Below the pieces are notes generated by a model. It saw nothing but the letters and a program-made list of their open reading frames with translations. It searched no databases and was not told where the DNA came from. A DNA stretch of 64,000 bases, from contig MU405292.1 in NCBI GenBank assembly GCA_022836615.1, positions 62,001 to 126,000 of the forward strand. Reading direction: 5' to 3'. Positions 22,264 through 36,039 of the stretch are shown here, piece after piece. Source of the stretch: Annulohypoxylon bovei var. microspora. Lineage: Eukaryota; Ascomycota; Sordariomycetes; Xylariales; Hypoxylaceae. The position numbers were made by a program, and so were the translations under genes. The number at the start of each line of letters is the position of its first letter. Within the stretch, counting starts at the first letter, position 1.

Positions 22264-25200
22264 ATGTTCTCTAACTCTGAAGCTCGCAAGTCTGTCGACA
22301 GCTTGCCGCCCTTGTCACCTCATGGACGATCCGAATTCCCTTTTCATCGCCAAGGCTCGTCTGCCTTTCCGAAGGCACGAAGAGGCTCGACCGCAAGTTC
22401 TATTGCAAGTTCAATACACTCTATCGGTGGCCACCTTGATACATCGATTAGCTGGTCTCAGACCGTCCACGAGACAGGGCAGAATGCTATCTCGACTTTG
22501 CTACAACCGCCCATAGTACGGACGGGACTACTTCCGCATACATCCGCCCCTGCTTCGAGTGCTCACAGGCCACCGACTGCGCGAGACATACCCCCCGTCA
22601 CCTTGACGAACATACCACGTATCGACAACGACGAATTTAAACCATACTTAGCGCAGGTAGGGGCCTTATATGAGCAGCTAAGGCGTGTGAAGGAGAGTGA
22701 CGACGACGGTAGCGATCATATATTTGGACGCGGTAGAGCCGAAGAACATACGGGCGTGGCAGACGAAAGCCACCTGAAACCGGGCAGTCGTCCGTCAAGC
22801 TCGCGGAAGGTATCTGGATCATCCATCAGGTCCGTGTCTCCTATGGATTCACCTCCGGCGCGCACGATACGAAGGAGATCTAGTTCTGGCTTTAGTCGAA
22901 AGGCGTCGGTGCAAGGTCCACCCCCCTTATCTACTATTCCAAATGTCTACTTCGACGACGATTTCCACCTAGAGAATCCCCGGACGTTCGACGTCGTTAC
23001 CGAGCGGTCCGAAGTTGTTAGGCCACCGCCAGGGTCAGCGGAAGAAAAAAATGATGCAAACGGAAATGCTCCGGCACCGCGCAAAAACCTTGCTACAAAC
23101 GCGATATTACAGGAGAAGCTGTCGTGGTATATGGACACGATCGAGATGCACCTAATTTCTTCTATATCGACGGCTTCTACCACGTTCTTCACAGCCTTAG
23201 GATCGCTGAGAGAACTACACACCGAGGCCGCCGGATCCGTCGAAAGAATAAAGACGCTACGACAGGAGCTCGATGCTCTTGATCAGGAGATCGCGGCTAC
23301 TGGGCTGGAAGTTGTCCATAAACAACGGCGACGCGAGAACCTACAGCAACTAAATGATGCTGTCAAACAGTTAAAGGAGATCGTCGAATCAGTCGCGGCG
23401 TGTGAAGATCTGGTGGATTCAGGAGAACTGGAAAAGGCATTGGCTAGTATCGGTTCTCTAGAGAAACTCATTGCCGGCGAACGAATACCCCGGCCGAAGA
23501 AGGACGAAGACCAAGGGCCTCAGCTGCGCGATTTGAGGGATGCCGTTGCCCTTCAGGGCGTGAATGGTGATATCTCTACTCTACGATTCCGTATCGGCAA
23601 AGCGTTCGAATCCAAGTTTATCGACGTGTTAATAAACGATCTAAGACGTCACGTCGATACTGTTTCAACACAGGAAGTCTTGCTCAGGTGGAGCAGTGCG
23701 GCAATGCGAGCCCGCGGAGCACCTAGCCGAGAATCGTCGGCCTTTCCGGCTTATTTGACCACGACTGACGACCTCCGTTCCCAGCTCATGCCTATACTGG
23801 ATGGATTGCATCGCTCAAAGCACGTGACGATTGCCATAGCATCTTACCGAGAAGTAGTGTTGCGCGAAATTCGACTACTTATTAAACGGCCTCTTCCGAC
23901 CTCTAACGATGATGACAATGAATCCATGATGTCCGCGTCTACGATGAATTCGAAACGCACGACTCAACAAGAGAAGTCGTCTATTCTCGCACGGAATCTT
24001 CGAGCACTGGACGAACAAGACGCCGAAGATCTTTTCGTTAAGATTTACATCAGCGTCACGGAAACGTTACGAAGGTTAGGTACCCAGATGAAAGTGCTAT
24101 TCGACGTTGCGAGTTCGATGGGCCAGCACCCTGGCACCGACGTCTTAAAGTCGCCGAATCCTCTAAAATCACCGCCTCTCAATAGCGCAAATCGCGACCT
24201 GCAGGAAGATATCCATCTAACTATGGATATGGCAAATCTTCTCGGTCAAGCAGTTGATACCTCCCAAGAAAAGATTGTGAAAGTACTTCGCGTCCGGTCT
24301 GACCAGAGCTCTCACCTACCTTTGATATGGTTCCTTCGGTACTTCACTCTCAACCTTTACTTTGCAAACGAATGCGAAGCAATTTCCGGTAGAAGCGGAA
24401 CATCTTTGAAAAACATCGTCAATTCCCAGATCAAGGAGTTTATCCAATCGCATGGCGATGCAGAGAAACAGAAACTAGCCCAGGGCATGGAATCGGACCA
24501 GTGGAGCGCTAAAGATTTCACAGAAGAAAATAACGTGTTACTCAGTCGCATACTAGAAAGCAGCACAAAAGATAACGCTGCCTGGTCAGAAGGAAGCAAG
24601 ATATGGATACCCTTCGACGACGAGGGGGCCAAAGAAAATGCTGGCGGTCGGCCGAGGGCCGAATCTAACGGAGCGACTAAGGAAAAGACACGGAGCGCGA
24701 TCATAGACGGGGAGACATTTATCTTGCCGAACTCGGCAATACTCTGCTTAGACGGCATGTCCCACTTCTTACATCTGATAACCGGAATCCCCTCCATGGC
24801 CTCGGACGTGTCTAGCTCCCTGATAGCATATCTGCAGCTGTTCAACTCGCGCTGCACGCAGCTCATCCTAGGCGCGGGCGCAACCCGGTCCGCGGGCTTG
24901 AAGAATATCACAACAAGACATCTAGCGCTAGCGTCGCAGGCGTTGGCCTTCATATCGACGCTAATCCCACACGTGCGCGAGTTCGCCAGGCGGCACGCGG
25001 GCTCCGGGCCCAACGTCAACAACGGCAACGTGGCGGCGCTCATGGGCGAGTTCGACAAGGTGCGGCGGCTGTTCCAGGAGCACCAGAACAGCATCTACGA
25101 CAAGCTGGTGGAAATCATGGGCGGGCGCGCGGCGGCCCACGCCAAGAGCATGAAGGCGCTGGACTGGGACCGCGGCGGCGAGGTCACGGTCGACCTGTTC

Positions 25201-25687
25201 ATGGAGACTCTGGTCAAGGAGACGGTGACGCTGCACCGCGTCCTGACGAAGCACCTGCCCGAGGGCACCGTCAGGCTGATCATGACGCCCGTGTTCGAGA
25301 GCTACAAGAGCCAGCTCGGGAAGACGATGCAGGGGCTCGAGGTCGCGGAGGTCGGGGCCAGCAGGTAAGCGAAAACACTCACACAAAATAACAGTCTTGG
25401 TTGCGAAGGCGGATGTGGCTAACGAAAAAAACAGGATGGAGTCCGACATCGAGTACCTCATCAGCAGACTCAGCAAGATCGACGGCTTCGGCGAAACCGG
25501 CGATCACCTGCTGGCGATCGCTACCTCGAAGAAGCCCGAGCCTAAACCGGAGCCCATCAAGCCTGATTCTAACAGCACGGAGGCGGCGAAGAACGGCGAC
25601 GGTGGGGAAAAGAAGAACGGGAACGAGGACGAGTCGCCCGGTGATGAGGCGAAGGGGAAGGAGAACGGGGGCGCGGAGAGCAAGTAG
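22264..25687 (+). CDS. VPS54: Vps54, GARP tethering complex subunit
   Basis: Exons 22264-25364 and 25435-25687 join in phase 2 over a 70-bp intron, giving 1117 aa. I start at the first ATG (22264, MFSNSEARKSVDSLPP); the frame is open further upstream but only from a TTG. Residues 1-280 are Ser/Pro-rich and disordered. A helical, coiled-coil N-terminal region follows (about 320-400, LRQELDALDQEIAATG). The Vps54-type C-terminal region includes HFLHLITGIPSMASDVSSSL (near 830) and FMETLVKETVTLHRVL with MTPVFESYKSQLG (about 980-1020). The tail is acidic and Lys/Glu-rich. GARP (Vps51-54) tethers endosome-derived vesicles at the trans-Golgi. The last 500 bp of exon 1 are almost purely G/C at third positions. 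Confidence 0.9.
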
Positions 25688-28600
25688 GGGGAAGGAAGTT
25701 CCTAGGGGTGTCGGGAAGTCTTGATGTTGTTTTTGCGCCCGTATGTTTTGATTCGGCCTGTTGGGGGCGGCTTGGTTTGGTTCGTTTGTACATTGGTTCG
25801 CGAGTGTCCGGCATCGAAGCAGGCGTTTTTTTTTTTTTACTACCGTAGAAAGAAAGGAATGGACGCAGTACTGAGATGAGTGAGGTCAGGTGTAATGAGG
25901 TCTCTTGATCAGGGCTATGTCGTGCACGTGTGTTTGGTATCACAGGTAGGTAACCTACCTAGGTAAGGTGTAGGTGTAGGTGTAGGTCTATGACCGAAGC
26001 TTGGATTAGAGGTTTGGACGTTATCTATCTGCCTGCTACGGATAGTAGTAACTCATGTTGTGGCGCCATCGCACTGCCTTATCTTGGGAGATTCGCTGCG
26101 TAACTTGGACTTGAAGACGCCGACCGGCGTTTGATGGATATTATACAACCCGGTCTCGGCCCGGAGATTATCGACGTCGATGTTTCAGGCCTGCCCGGTT
26201 CGGGTTTCTTGTTCTTTCGGGTTGTCTCTCGCGCACGTGTTTCTTGGGATGAGGGACAGACATGCCTGGGTAGGTAGGTACGTGTCTTACTTTCCCTATT
26301 TCTCCATGGACATGTGTTTGTGTGTACGCGAGTGCAAGTGCAGGTGTAGCAGAACTCGGTGCTGCGAACCACCGTTGTCGTGTCCTCTCAGGAGGCGATA
26401 TGATAGGCCAACACATCCATAATTAAACAGGCAGACAGGTAACGCAGCCATGCTACACGTACCACGGCATGAAGTGCTTGCTCCATCGCAATCTCCAGAT
26501 CTTCCGTTTCGTAGCGTACCTAGTCAGGTGAGATAGATATAGGGGCACAAGAAGATAATACAATCACGAACGAAGCAATCGCCGAGCTGAGCAGATACCG
26601 CGTCCAGCTAACTGCCCGTACCCATATTCTGCTGTTATCTAGACAGATTCTATATTCACCGAGAAGCCCGGGGAATCCCGCTCTTGCCTAACCCACCGGC
26701 CGGCTCGCCGCATGCGTGCGACCGATACCCAGCTGCCAGATCCCGAGGGTCAGGCGGGCGGGCTGGCTAATACCGACACGCACACACGTCCCATTGAATT
26801 ATTATTAGTGCTACGGCCCGCAAACCCCGCGGACGGGCGGCGGAGAGCCCGAGGCCTTGGTTCGGGTGCGTCTAAATTTATCTAACGTTTCTTTGATCCC
26901 GGATGCTCTTTATTTATTACCTACCTACATTAGATAGTTACCGTATATTAGGTGCTTAGATAGATTGCGTGGAGTGGGGAATACCTCAAACCAGAACAAA
27001 GGGGTGGTTAGCTTTTCGAGGACGGGATGGTGAGATGCCCCAGATGCAGTGTATGTAGGTAAGGTACCTACTGATCGACGACACCTCGTCGCAAGTAAAT
27101 CGCCGCACGACACTATTCCATCAATCGCAAGAAAAACGTGGCGCGCAGGCTTCTTCGCTGCATATTCCGGAGGGCGGTTTCGTGTCGCTAGCCGTTTGGC
27201 ACATGGGGAGATCCCGGACGATATTTTTCCACTTTACCTTCGGGGTGTCGCTGTATCAGAGCTATAGTGCGTACATACATAGACTACTTGAAATAACCTT
27301 AGATAGAGTTGACCTCGATGCCAGTAGTGTATGCCGATCTATGCTATTTACTGGAGAGAACAATGGGCACAAAGGACGAATAAGCTCACGCTTAGTCGAA
27401 GGTTCGCTCGCTCGGGTCTATCCGCCCCCAACCCGTCCATTCTACCAGCTTGGTGCTATGGATGTTAACGTTCTGAGGGGCGCCGTTGTCGTACATTCCC
27501 GCGCTAGAAATATAGCGCGTAACGGAATCGCAGCGATCTGCACGGCATACATGTATGTGCGCACCGCACCTCTGCACCCAGATACAACAACACATCCATT
27601 CATTCGTCGTTCATCCCATCAAACCGTCCCAAGTCCCCTGCCGACCTGCGATCTCCAATGCCCATCATGTCTCGCACGCACAAGGCTAGACTAGTCTCCA
27701 AAAAAAAAAAATAAAGCCGTCCACTGGGTCCCCTCATCCAACGAGAACGCGCGCTGAGGGGTGGTTACTATCCGCCGCGTTACAGCTAGGCCAGGAGGCA
27801 CCGTAGCATCGAGCCGGGATAGGCTCGGGGATCGTGGCACGGCGGGTTGGGGGGGCCTGGGGGTTGCGAAAAAAAAGCTTGGCGCTTGAGGCTTTGGGTC
27901 GAGCCAAGTCCGACCTTTATTTGAACCGCGCGCCGTCTTGGCGAGACGCCCTGTTTGCGCCTTCAGCTGCTGGCATCGCGTACGTGACATACCATACCAT
28001 ACCTCGACATGCGGTGAGAGCGGTCTGGCTGCGGTGATGAGGAATTCTGAAAGATCATGGGCTGGGGGCCTTGGGGTAGTCTATTCCGCGCTCTAGTTGG
28101 CTCGACTTGTCGCGCCCCCATGTGCGCCGTGGCGCAGCTCTGAGGGAGTTTGCTGCAAAGGGTAGGTACCTTGCTAGAGTCGCATGTTCATTGCGCTCCC
28201 CTCAGTGACTTTCTATTGCGAAACGACCCCGAATAGACTGGAATGTTCCAGGTTTAGGCCACCTACTGCACCTAAAGGATCCAACAGGACGTTTAACATG
28301 GCGAGAGCAGATTCCTAACAAGGTAGAAGGTATTAAATATAGACCACGCTGTTAATATATCGTGTCACTTGGATTCATTTTAATTTCTACCTCGTATATG
28401 CCTACCCAGGTAGGGTAGGTAGGTAGGTAGTTAGGAAAGGAAGCATTCAATTTCAAAGAACCAACATCCCCGATTCATTTAAAATAGTCGTAATAATAAT
28501 TTGACACTTTCCTTCTTCGAACTTCTCTCCCCCGGAGAAGTGGCTGGGGTGCATTTAGCGCAAAGACCTCGACAGTAAAAAAGGGTCGGAACAAAGAACC

Positions 28601-29324
28601 GATATGAACCTGAAACAATATGACCAGATAGGCTTTTACATCACGAGAAATACATCGTATATCGAGTCTAGACTCGAGTACAAGACAATAGGAGTACAAT
28701 GTCACATGCAAAAATCGTTCCAAAAGGGGAATGCTTTTAGTTCTTTTCCATTTATGTCAGGTAGTAGCTCGCGGTGGGACAACCGGGGCCAATTGTCCCA
28801 CAGACGCATATCCAAGAAGCGCGCGATCCAAAAATATATACAAGAATAAGATTTCAAAATGTCTAAGCCAGCGAGCGTCAAGAAGGGGTATAAAAAGTTT
28901 TTTGTCCAAGAAGGGAATCTGGTCGGTGTGCCAAGAATTTTTGCTCCGCTAGGGAAAGAAGATTTGCCAGCACGAACCGTCGAGGTCGTGAATTGTTGCG
29001 CAAGCAGCTAGGCTCGCGGTGAATAGGCGGACGCTTCTGATGAGCACAACCCGGTTCCCACCTCTTGTCCATATGCCCCGTAAAGAATTGCTTCCCATGT
29101 TTCTGCCTTCGAGTGTGCCACTTCGCCAAGCGCAACTCTATTCCCAAATCTATGTCCCACAAACCGCAAGAAGAAATGCGATGCCCGAGACGGCACGCCC
29201 GTGAGAGAAGTGAAGTAGAACGGGTATCTTGAAATGCATAACCGTAGCGCCTGTCGTGTCATCGTGGTCGAGCGCTTAGCGCACTGCGCGTCAAAAACAA
29301 GATTGATCGACCAACAAGGCTCGC
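25688..29324. other. Gene-poor spacer
   Basis: No supportable gene in 3.6 kb. Open frames such as 27182-27694 (+) and 27691-27990 (-) have no recognisable domain and run through low-complexity sequence. Notable: a 12-T run near 25828, a TAGGTAGGTAACCTACCTAGGTA patch near 25946, GTAGGT repeats following it, an 11-A run near 27698, a CGAGCC..GGCTCG hairpin near 27810 and a run of five GGTAG units near 28408. Confidence 0.5.
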
Positions 29325-29943
29325 TTAAGAGAGCTTTCCGAGGACGTAGTGGCGGGCGACAAGAGTGCCGGGCTCGACGTCGCGGGAGGCAACGTTAGCA
29401 GCGCTGCCGAGGGTGACGATAAGGTCCGTCTCCGTGGTGGTAACGGTCTGAACATCCTGGGGCGCATAGTAGGCAGTAGCGCAAGGGAAGAGGCGGCATC
29501 CAGACACCAAGGTCTTTATGGTGCTTTCAAGTTGGCTAGCCGGGAAGATTTGCTTGACGCCGACCGTGTCAGCAGGGTTAACGATGGCCGACACGTCAAA
29601 GTAGGTGAAGTCGTTCCAGCCTTGGAAGGTAAACCTTTTACATGTAAGTATACAAACTGGCTTAGTTATAACTTTCATCGAAGACTTACTCGGCAAGCAT
29701 GCCAGGGACATCAGGGTTACCTTCGCTGACAGAGTAGGCGTTACCAACCCAAGAAGTCGGGATGTTTACTTTGGTCTGCTTGTTCCCTTCGATTGTAAGG
29801 GTGCTGATGGTCGGGTATCCAGCACTTGGGGTAAAGATAACTTGACGAGTCGTGTCGTCCTGGTTGACGAAAGTGACCGAGTTGGCGCTAGCGAGGGTAG
29901 CCGCAGCGGCAGCGAAGGCAGCGATCTGAGTGAAGAAGCGCAT
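29325..29943 (-). CDS. Small secreted DNase1-family / thaumatin-like protein
   Basis: Exons 29943-29690 and 29634-29325 join in phase 2 over a 55-bp intron (CTAAG branch point), giving 187 aa. A signal peptide covers residues 1-20 (MRFFTQIAAFAAAAATLASA). The mature protein begins NSVTFVNQDDTTRQVIF and contains IPTSWVGNAYSVSEG, the FQGWNDFTYFDVSAIVNPAD block and a two-Cys loop SGCRLFPC. This matches the fungal secreted proteins often named 'DNase1 protein' in databases, which are thaumatin-fold-like. The database name does not prove nuclease activity; no DNase catalytic motif is visible. Probably extracellular; role unknown. Confidence 0.8.
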
Positions 29944-30284
29944 TTTGTTGTTTGCTTTTTTCTTGTTACGAAAGACTAGTCGATGTATATATCTGATGTC
30001 TTGTTTCTGAAGTTGTTCTGCTACTGCAAAAGTTTAACTGCCGTTAAAGAGGGTTCGGCTGTAATGAGCTTCTACGTAGTTGAAGGATAGTCGTGTCTTC
30101 TAGACTCGATTGGAAGGATTGTATATTGTAGCTAGAGGTATAGCTTCGTGATAAAATGAGTGTATCACTGAAAAGCTCCAAAAAGGAAAGAATGATAGCC
30201 ACAAAGAGCTCGAAAGAGAATGCTGAGAATCAGAAGATGGTTGGCGCGTTAAGGGAAAGCGAGAAGCGAAGGATAGCGCCAGGC

Positions 30285-30357
30285 CTTTTATAAATGGAAG
30301 AAACAAAGCCTGATCGTGGTCGGGGTAGTGGCTCTCCTATTGTCTGCTCCGGCCAAT
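30285..30357 (-). promoter_or_regulatory. TATA box and CCAAT box upstream of the secreted-protein gene
   Basis: On the minus strand a perfect TATAAAAG lies at 30292-30285. On the plus strand CCAAT lies 61 bp further out at 30353-30357. The spacing is that of a strong core promoter pointing at the gene starting at 29943, implying a leader of about 300 bp. Inferred from motifs only. Confidence 0.55.
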
Positions 30358-33300
30358 AAGAGAGCCTGACGCAAAAGAAACGTCGAGCACGTTTAGAGCA
30401 AGGAGTAAGTACCTAAGTAGTGGAGTCCTGGGACCGGTTCCTGATCCATGATCCATCCAATCCATCGAGGGGGCCGTGGGTGTATCAGAAAAGCATACAT
30501 AGCCATAACCCCGGAAGGTGACTTAGTTCTGGACGGCCGATGACCTGTTCCTGAATCAAGGTAATACCTACATACGGCTGGCTTGGCGGCCTAGATGCGA
30601 AGCCTCATACCAACTATGATTCCTTCTAGCCGGGATAGACTGCCCAGACTGTCAGGTGCTTAAATCAAACAATGCCGAGGACTACATGCTCGAGGCATCA
30701 TATGTCGACGACCCTTTACCCAGATTGTTATCCACCGAAATTCTAGAATACGTTGATGGATAGCCGCACCCCATAAAATTGCGCACCGTCGATAGCTGCG
30801 GTGCTTGGCGGGACGGCGAGCTGGGATATCTTGGCACTTCTCACCTTAGGGCTGATGAACAAGGAAAGGGGTGTGGATGTGGATGCAGACCGCGAAGATT
30901 ATCGATTTGCACAGGCAAGAATTTGTGCCACGAACCAATCCGAGGGGAGCGGGTGGAGTATTCGCGAGGGGGAAGAAAGTCGCAAAGGAACGACAAGGGT
31001 GCCACAAAGAGAACAAGGAACAAAAATTTTACCTGCATCAGCAACTAGTTGACTAGGTGTGGTTATTAGAACCCGATTGGTCGGCTTTAAGATCTTGTTC
31101 CTGGTGTTCCTGGTACCTGACATAAGTCCATGTGGCATCACTGATGTGGCACACGTTGAGAGGATACACTTGAAGCTTCGAAATATTGGGAGATTAGATT
31201 GACAATGAGGCATATTATATCACCGCATCACCGCATCACCGTTTGTGTGACTAGGTAGGTAGCTAAATAGACGAGCGTAGCCATTGGGCTCTGTATTTGG
31301 GAGATCTTCTTTGCGCAGTCCCTCTGCCGAGAGTAGTCGATACGTGGAACCAGTTGCCAGACGTTTTAAGTGAGTTGTTCACATTGCTGACCGACTGCTG
31401 ACAAGACTACCTTGTAGAGTATCGCGAAGAAAGGTAGATGGGAATGAGAAGTAGGGAATGACACATATTCCTTACACTCTCTAGAGCTGAGCCTAGTTGC
31501 AAGTGTCTGAACACAGTAGGATTGACATGCCGATATTCGGGACCCGGGAATAGTGCAGGCTTCTTGTGACTGCAGCTTCTAATTTTTTTTTTTACCTCTT
31601 GCTGCTCCGTAACCAGCGCAACCTGCTTAGGTACAGATGCATCCATGACGAGATATCGAATTGGTGCGCGTGACGCCGAGAACAGCAATGCATCGTGGCA
31701 TCGGCGAGCGTGTGGATTTCTAAACCATGAAATCTAGATGCGATCGGATCCCGTAAAGCAAACATGGTAAGTGTTTTAGTTAGTGCCGGTTAGAGATGGT
31801 AATAAAAATTCGTGCAAATTCCAATACAATTCGGAACGGTTCGCTGATGCCTGTAGGTCTGTTGGTGGCTCGGTGGATGTGAGCGATGAAAGTAGCCGTT
31901 GAGCCGCTGACCTTAAGCTGATGGTTGAGTGGATACTTGAATACTTGGATACAGCAAAAAACGTGATCCATGGTGGCCGAGGCACTAATAGGACCCCGAA
32001 TGTCGAGCCGGAATCGACCGATGTCCAGCTAACAATTTAGCAAGCGAGCTAGGTCCCGCGAATCCGGTCCGATGGGCACTTAGGTCTATGCCCTCGCAGC
32101 ATCAAGCACGGGATGACAAAGAGGCGTCCAAGAGAGGGGATTCCACCTTGATTTGCTTTTGCCACACCTGCATCGTGATCCACAGCGGCCTGTGAGAATT
32201 TTGTTAAGCCGGATGAGACGAGATGTTTGCACATAGCATCTATAGCTCGATAGCCAACCACAACGAAGCTAGCCGGCGAGTATTCGGTCGTTCATATGGA
32301 GCCTTTAGCAGAGAGTGAAATCTCTGAAATTCCTACCGCTTACCCATCAGTAATCGATCGGTCAAGAATGCGCTTCTAGGCCGTTCTATAACATCTTCGT
32401 TGTAAATTTCTGTGAGCATTTAGCTAATGCATTAGCACGAGAACACCCCGGTCCAACTAGATACTCAAAAGCAAAGACTGAGGTAGGCGGGTGATGGCCA
32501 AGGCAACGAGTTTGCTAGTAACCTGATGCGCCATGGTCTTCTTAGAAAGATGATACCTTGACTCGTAATACGATAAGCCACCTAGAGGCGCGATAGCGAA
32601 TTTCGTATGAATAAACGAGGAAAGGCTCTTATCCGCGAGAGATAATCATGAGTCGCGACTTGCACGCGACGGTAAGATCGAGACTGGCCTCTTCCTGCGA
32701 CCAAATCACATGGTGATAGTCGACTTATTGGAGCAAGGTAAGCCTTGGACCATACCGATCAGAAAACTTGGTATAAAGCGGTACCGAAGACAATACTGTT
32801 GCTTGGAGGGCCGGTGAGAGCAGGTACCTAATATTGGTCGGCGGAAGCAGGATAGCACTGGCTACCTACAACCTATCAGGACAAATTCGGTAGCTGAATT
32901 TTCTCCGAAGTACATTGGCTTGTGAGACGTCCAATTAACGTGGGCGGAACAGCGCAAGAGAAAGCCGAGCCGGTCAAATTTTTCAAGAACCGCGATGTAA
33001 CGGAAATATCGGTAGCGATATACTATTGGCGACTGCTGATGCGTCGTGATCCGGTCGGCGAAGAGGAGAAAAGCTCTTGCCGTTGGCTTGACGGGTACGG
33101 TCTCCTCCCATTACCCTCATTTCTTGTCGCCGCCCTATTGTTTTTGAGCGGAGGTCCGAGAACTCCATTAAGATAATCCGCTCTCCGAATATCGCAAAGT
33201 GGTTCTGAGAGGGGCCGTGACTGGGAGACTTGGTGGAGAAGCAGCGGCCATGTCCACCGACCCCCATGCACAGGCCGAGATCGCTGAAGATCTCTTCATC

Positions 33301-35160
33301 CATGTCTCTGCGATCTTCGAAGAACGGAGCAAGTTCTAAGGCTGAGAGAGTTCCTGTAGGTGATGTCTAATACCCAGACTGACAAACTTGCCTAAGGGAA
33401 CTAGGGCAGTAGATGGTCACTGCTCTTTGCTTGCCGATCTTCGTCGTGCTTGATATCCAATGTGTCCTTCGAGTTGAAGAGACGCGGGCGTTGTCGTGTT
33501 ATTTGAACAACCGCCTCACATTTGATTGTGGGTGAAGTTTCAAGTAGAAAAAGAATGAAATAAAAATAACTTGGGGATTTTCAAAAGCGAAATGTTTAAT
33601 TCCTATTGAGTTTTCCTTATCGCAATCTCTACTATTATCTGTGGCTATCGTGTCAATCATTCCTTCCTTTCCTTTTAGAAACTTCCTAAGGTTCGGTTGG
33701 AGTTCCCCGCCTGCCCGCCATCCAAACCATCAATCTCTTCGATCCTTCCTTCAACGGTCTTGGTCTTCCAATGGTCTTATCACTACTTCTCTAGCTTTAT
33801 CTTCACTGTATCCAAACTTACTACGTACATGTATCAACTCTCAATTGGGTAACGATCTCACGAAGATCAATCCATGTGAGATTCTTACATTGGCCAGATT
33901 AAGTTGATCTGAAGCCAAGTTCAAAGCGCACATCAAAATTGGGACGTCAAAATTACTTAAACCTGAGATCGGCCGTTCTATCACAAGGAAACACGATGCC
34001 TATGTGATCCAAACCTCTAGACTCCAAAGAACGACTCGGCCAGTCAACGTGATGGGAAATGTAAGAAGTCACAGAGAGAGAAAGAAAACGTTGATGTTCT
34101 TAAGGCTTGGCATCCAGCTAAGCTGATTACTGGTAGTTGCTACTACAGCAACACGAGGTTTTCCTCGGGCCTTTCGGTAGCATCGTTACATTGATGGGCC
34201 GCAAAGGGTATAGACATTACACCGCCAACTGTCTCTGCACCAGTGATGCCAGCCCACTTACCAAAAAGCGAAAGTCGATAAATATGACGTATCCAATCAG
34301 CTCCGGCCTAGTCAGCCTCTGTTGATCGATCAGAAAGGCAGGGGAGCCAGGGGAGGCTCTTGAACGCCTATCACATCCTCAGCTCTACATCACCGACCCC
34401 GCCTGATTATCTCGTTACCTTATCTATCGCACGATGCGAAAGGAACCCGAAGAGCTATTTGTTGAAAGAGATATGCTGACATTCCCATATCTCTCCGCCG
34501 AGCGTGTAACCCCCGTTGGTTCCCGTCAGCTCCAGTTGGCTAACGTTGGTTAACACTGTTACCTCGTATCACCTCAGACAGCACGGCCATTGGGAGTCGC
34601 TTGTGACTACAACATAGTAGAAATCCCATCCACGCTGACTCGCTGGATGGGACCTAGATTGGATGCAACGTATTGTACCTTACCGCCGTTCCGTTACTGG
34701 TTAGGCTGGACAAGTAGCCTATCTACGTGCTGTAGACTCGGGGCCGGCTATCGCCAGTTACGGTCTATCCGTCCTTGGGAGTAAGGAATTGTCTCCGTCT
34801 CTTTCCAAAGAGGTTCATTACGAGTTAGAAAAGTCAAATTTAGGAATGGCCACGGCCGAAAATAGCAATACGTGCTCACTCCGTAGAGTCAGAGCTGTCA
34901 CCTGCCCGACCATGCGATAGCTATGTATGTACAAGCGTATATGAGTACGAGTCGTATGGTTGGCTGCCTTTGTGGCTTGTCGACACTAGACAGGCCTCGG
35001 TCGATATGGGCAACTGCCCGCCATTGATGTGCATGGCATCATCCAACGAACTCCAGCCTTCCAGATTGTAAGCCTGCATGGGCGGACTGGACCGGCTGGA
35101 TCGGGCTGCTGCTCGTCATTACCCACCATCAGGTTGCCATGCTCCCTCGACCCCTTCACT
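30358..35160. other. Gene-poor spacer
   Basis: No supportable gene in 4.8 kb. Open frames on both strands at 30779-31213, 31407-31985 and 32922-33303 overlap each other and match no family I recognise. An 11-T run lies near 31580. Composition is mixed, with no tandem repeat of note. Confidence 0.5.
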
Positions 35161-35397
35161 ATCGAAATGATAAATAAATAGGTGGCTGTCCTGCATGTAC
35201 TCCCACCAGACCCATCTCTTCAACATCTTATATCACTCAGGACCTCTCAATCGCTACCGCACGGTATATTCCTGTCGAGTCTTAACGACATCACAATCGT
35301 TTGGCAAACATCGATCGCTTGGATATCAATTCCGCCAAAAAAAGAAAACTAATACAATCCTCTCGCTATTACTGCCGTGGTAAAGTTACCGGTCAAA

Positions 35398-36039
35398 ATG
35401 AGAGTAACTCAGATCTTAGCTCCCGTCGTTGGGTTGTTTGCTGTTGCGAACGCTTGGGGTGAGACAGCAGTGTGGACTACTGTCGTGGAAACTGACTACA
35501 CCACCTACTGCCCAGTATGTATACCTATATGATGCCTCCGTGACATAATTGTTACTCGATTATCAACATCACTGACTCTACTACCAGGCCGCTACTACCT
35601 TTGCATGGCAAAATGTGACTTACACTGCTACGACGGCGACCACCCTCACCATCACCAGTATGTCTATCCTGGTTCGCTATGCTAAGACATGTTTATAACT
35701 AACCATTTATCAGATTGCCCCTGCACTATCACCTATTCTACACCCCCCCCTACCACTTTCACGTCATATCCCACATCCATTCCCCTCTCCACTGGATCGG
35801 TTGGCACAACCTCTTACACCTACTCCAACGGCAGCTCAACGGTTATCACTTACACGCCTTCGGTATCAACTTACATGTCTGGAACCGTGCCCGTCACCGT
35901 CACCTCCCCGGTAGTCCCGACTAACACTCCCGTCGGTCCCACAAGCAGCAGCCCCGTAGTGATACCCACTGCCGCCGCCGACAAGATTGGACCTGTCGGC
36001 GCTCTGCTCGCTGCCGGTATTGCTGCTCTTGCTCTGTAA
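35398..36039 (+). CDS. GPI-anchored Ser/Thr-rich cell-wall protein
   Basis: Three exons (35398-35514, 35588-35657, 35714-36039) close in frame to 170 aa; introns are 73 and 56 bp. The signal peptide is residues 1-19 (MRVTQILAPVVGLFAVANA). The mature protein has paired Cys motifs (TTYCPAATTF, NCPCTITY) typical of small fungal GPI wall proteins, then a Thr/Ser/Pro-rich stalk with several TVTS/TYTPS repeats. It ends in a hydrophobic tail (GPVGALLAAGIAALAL) after a small-residue region SPVVIPTAAADK, as needed for GPI attachment. It is expected on the outer plasma membrane or cross-linked to wall glucan. A TATA-like GATAAATAAATA at 35169-35180 would give a leader near 200 bp. Confidence 0.8.

Noticed and set aside
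24357..25094. 245-codon open frame antisense to VPS54
   Set aside because: Shadow of a conserved coding region; long antisense frames are expected where GC3 is high.
27182..27694. 170-codon open frame on the plus strand
   Set aside because: Opens from a GTG-type start region, shows no domain, and antisense frames of similar quality overlap it.
30779..31213. Overlapping open frames on both strands
   Set aside because: Four mutually overlapping frames of similar length with no recognisable protein; no evidence for any one of them.
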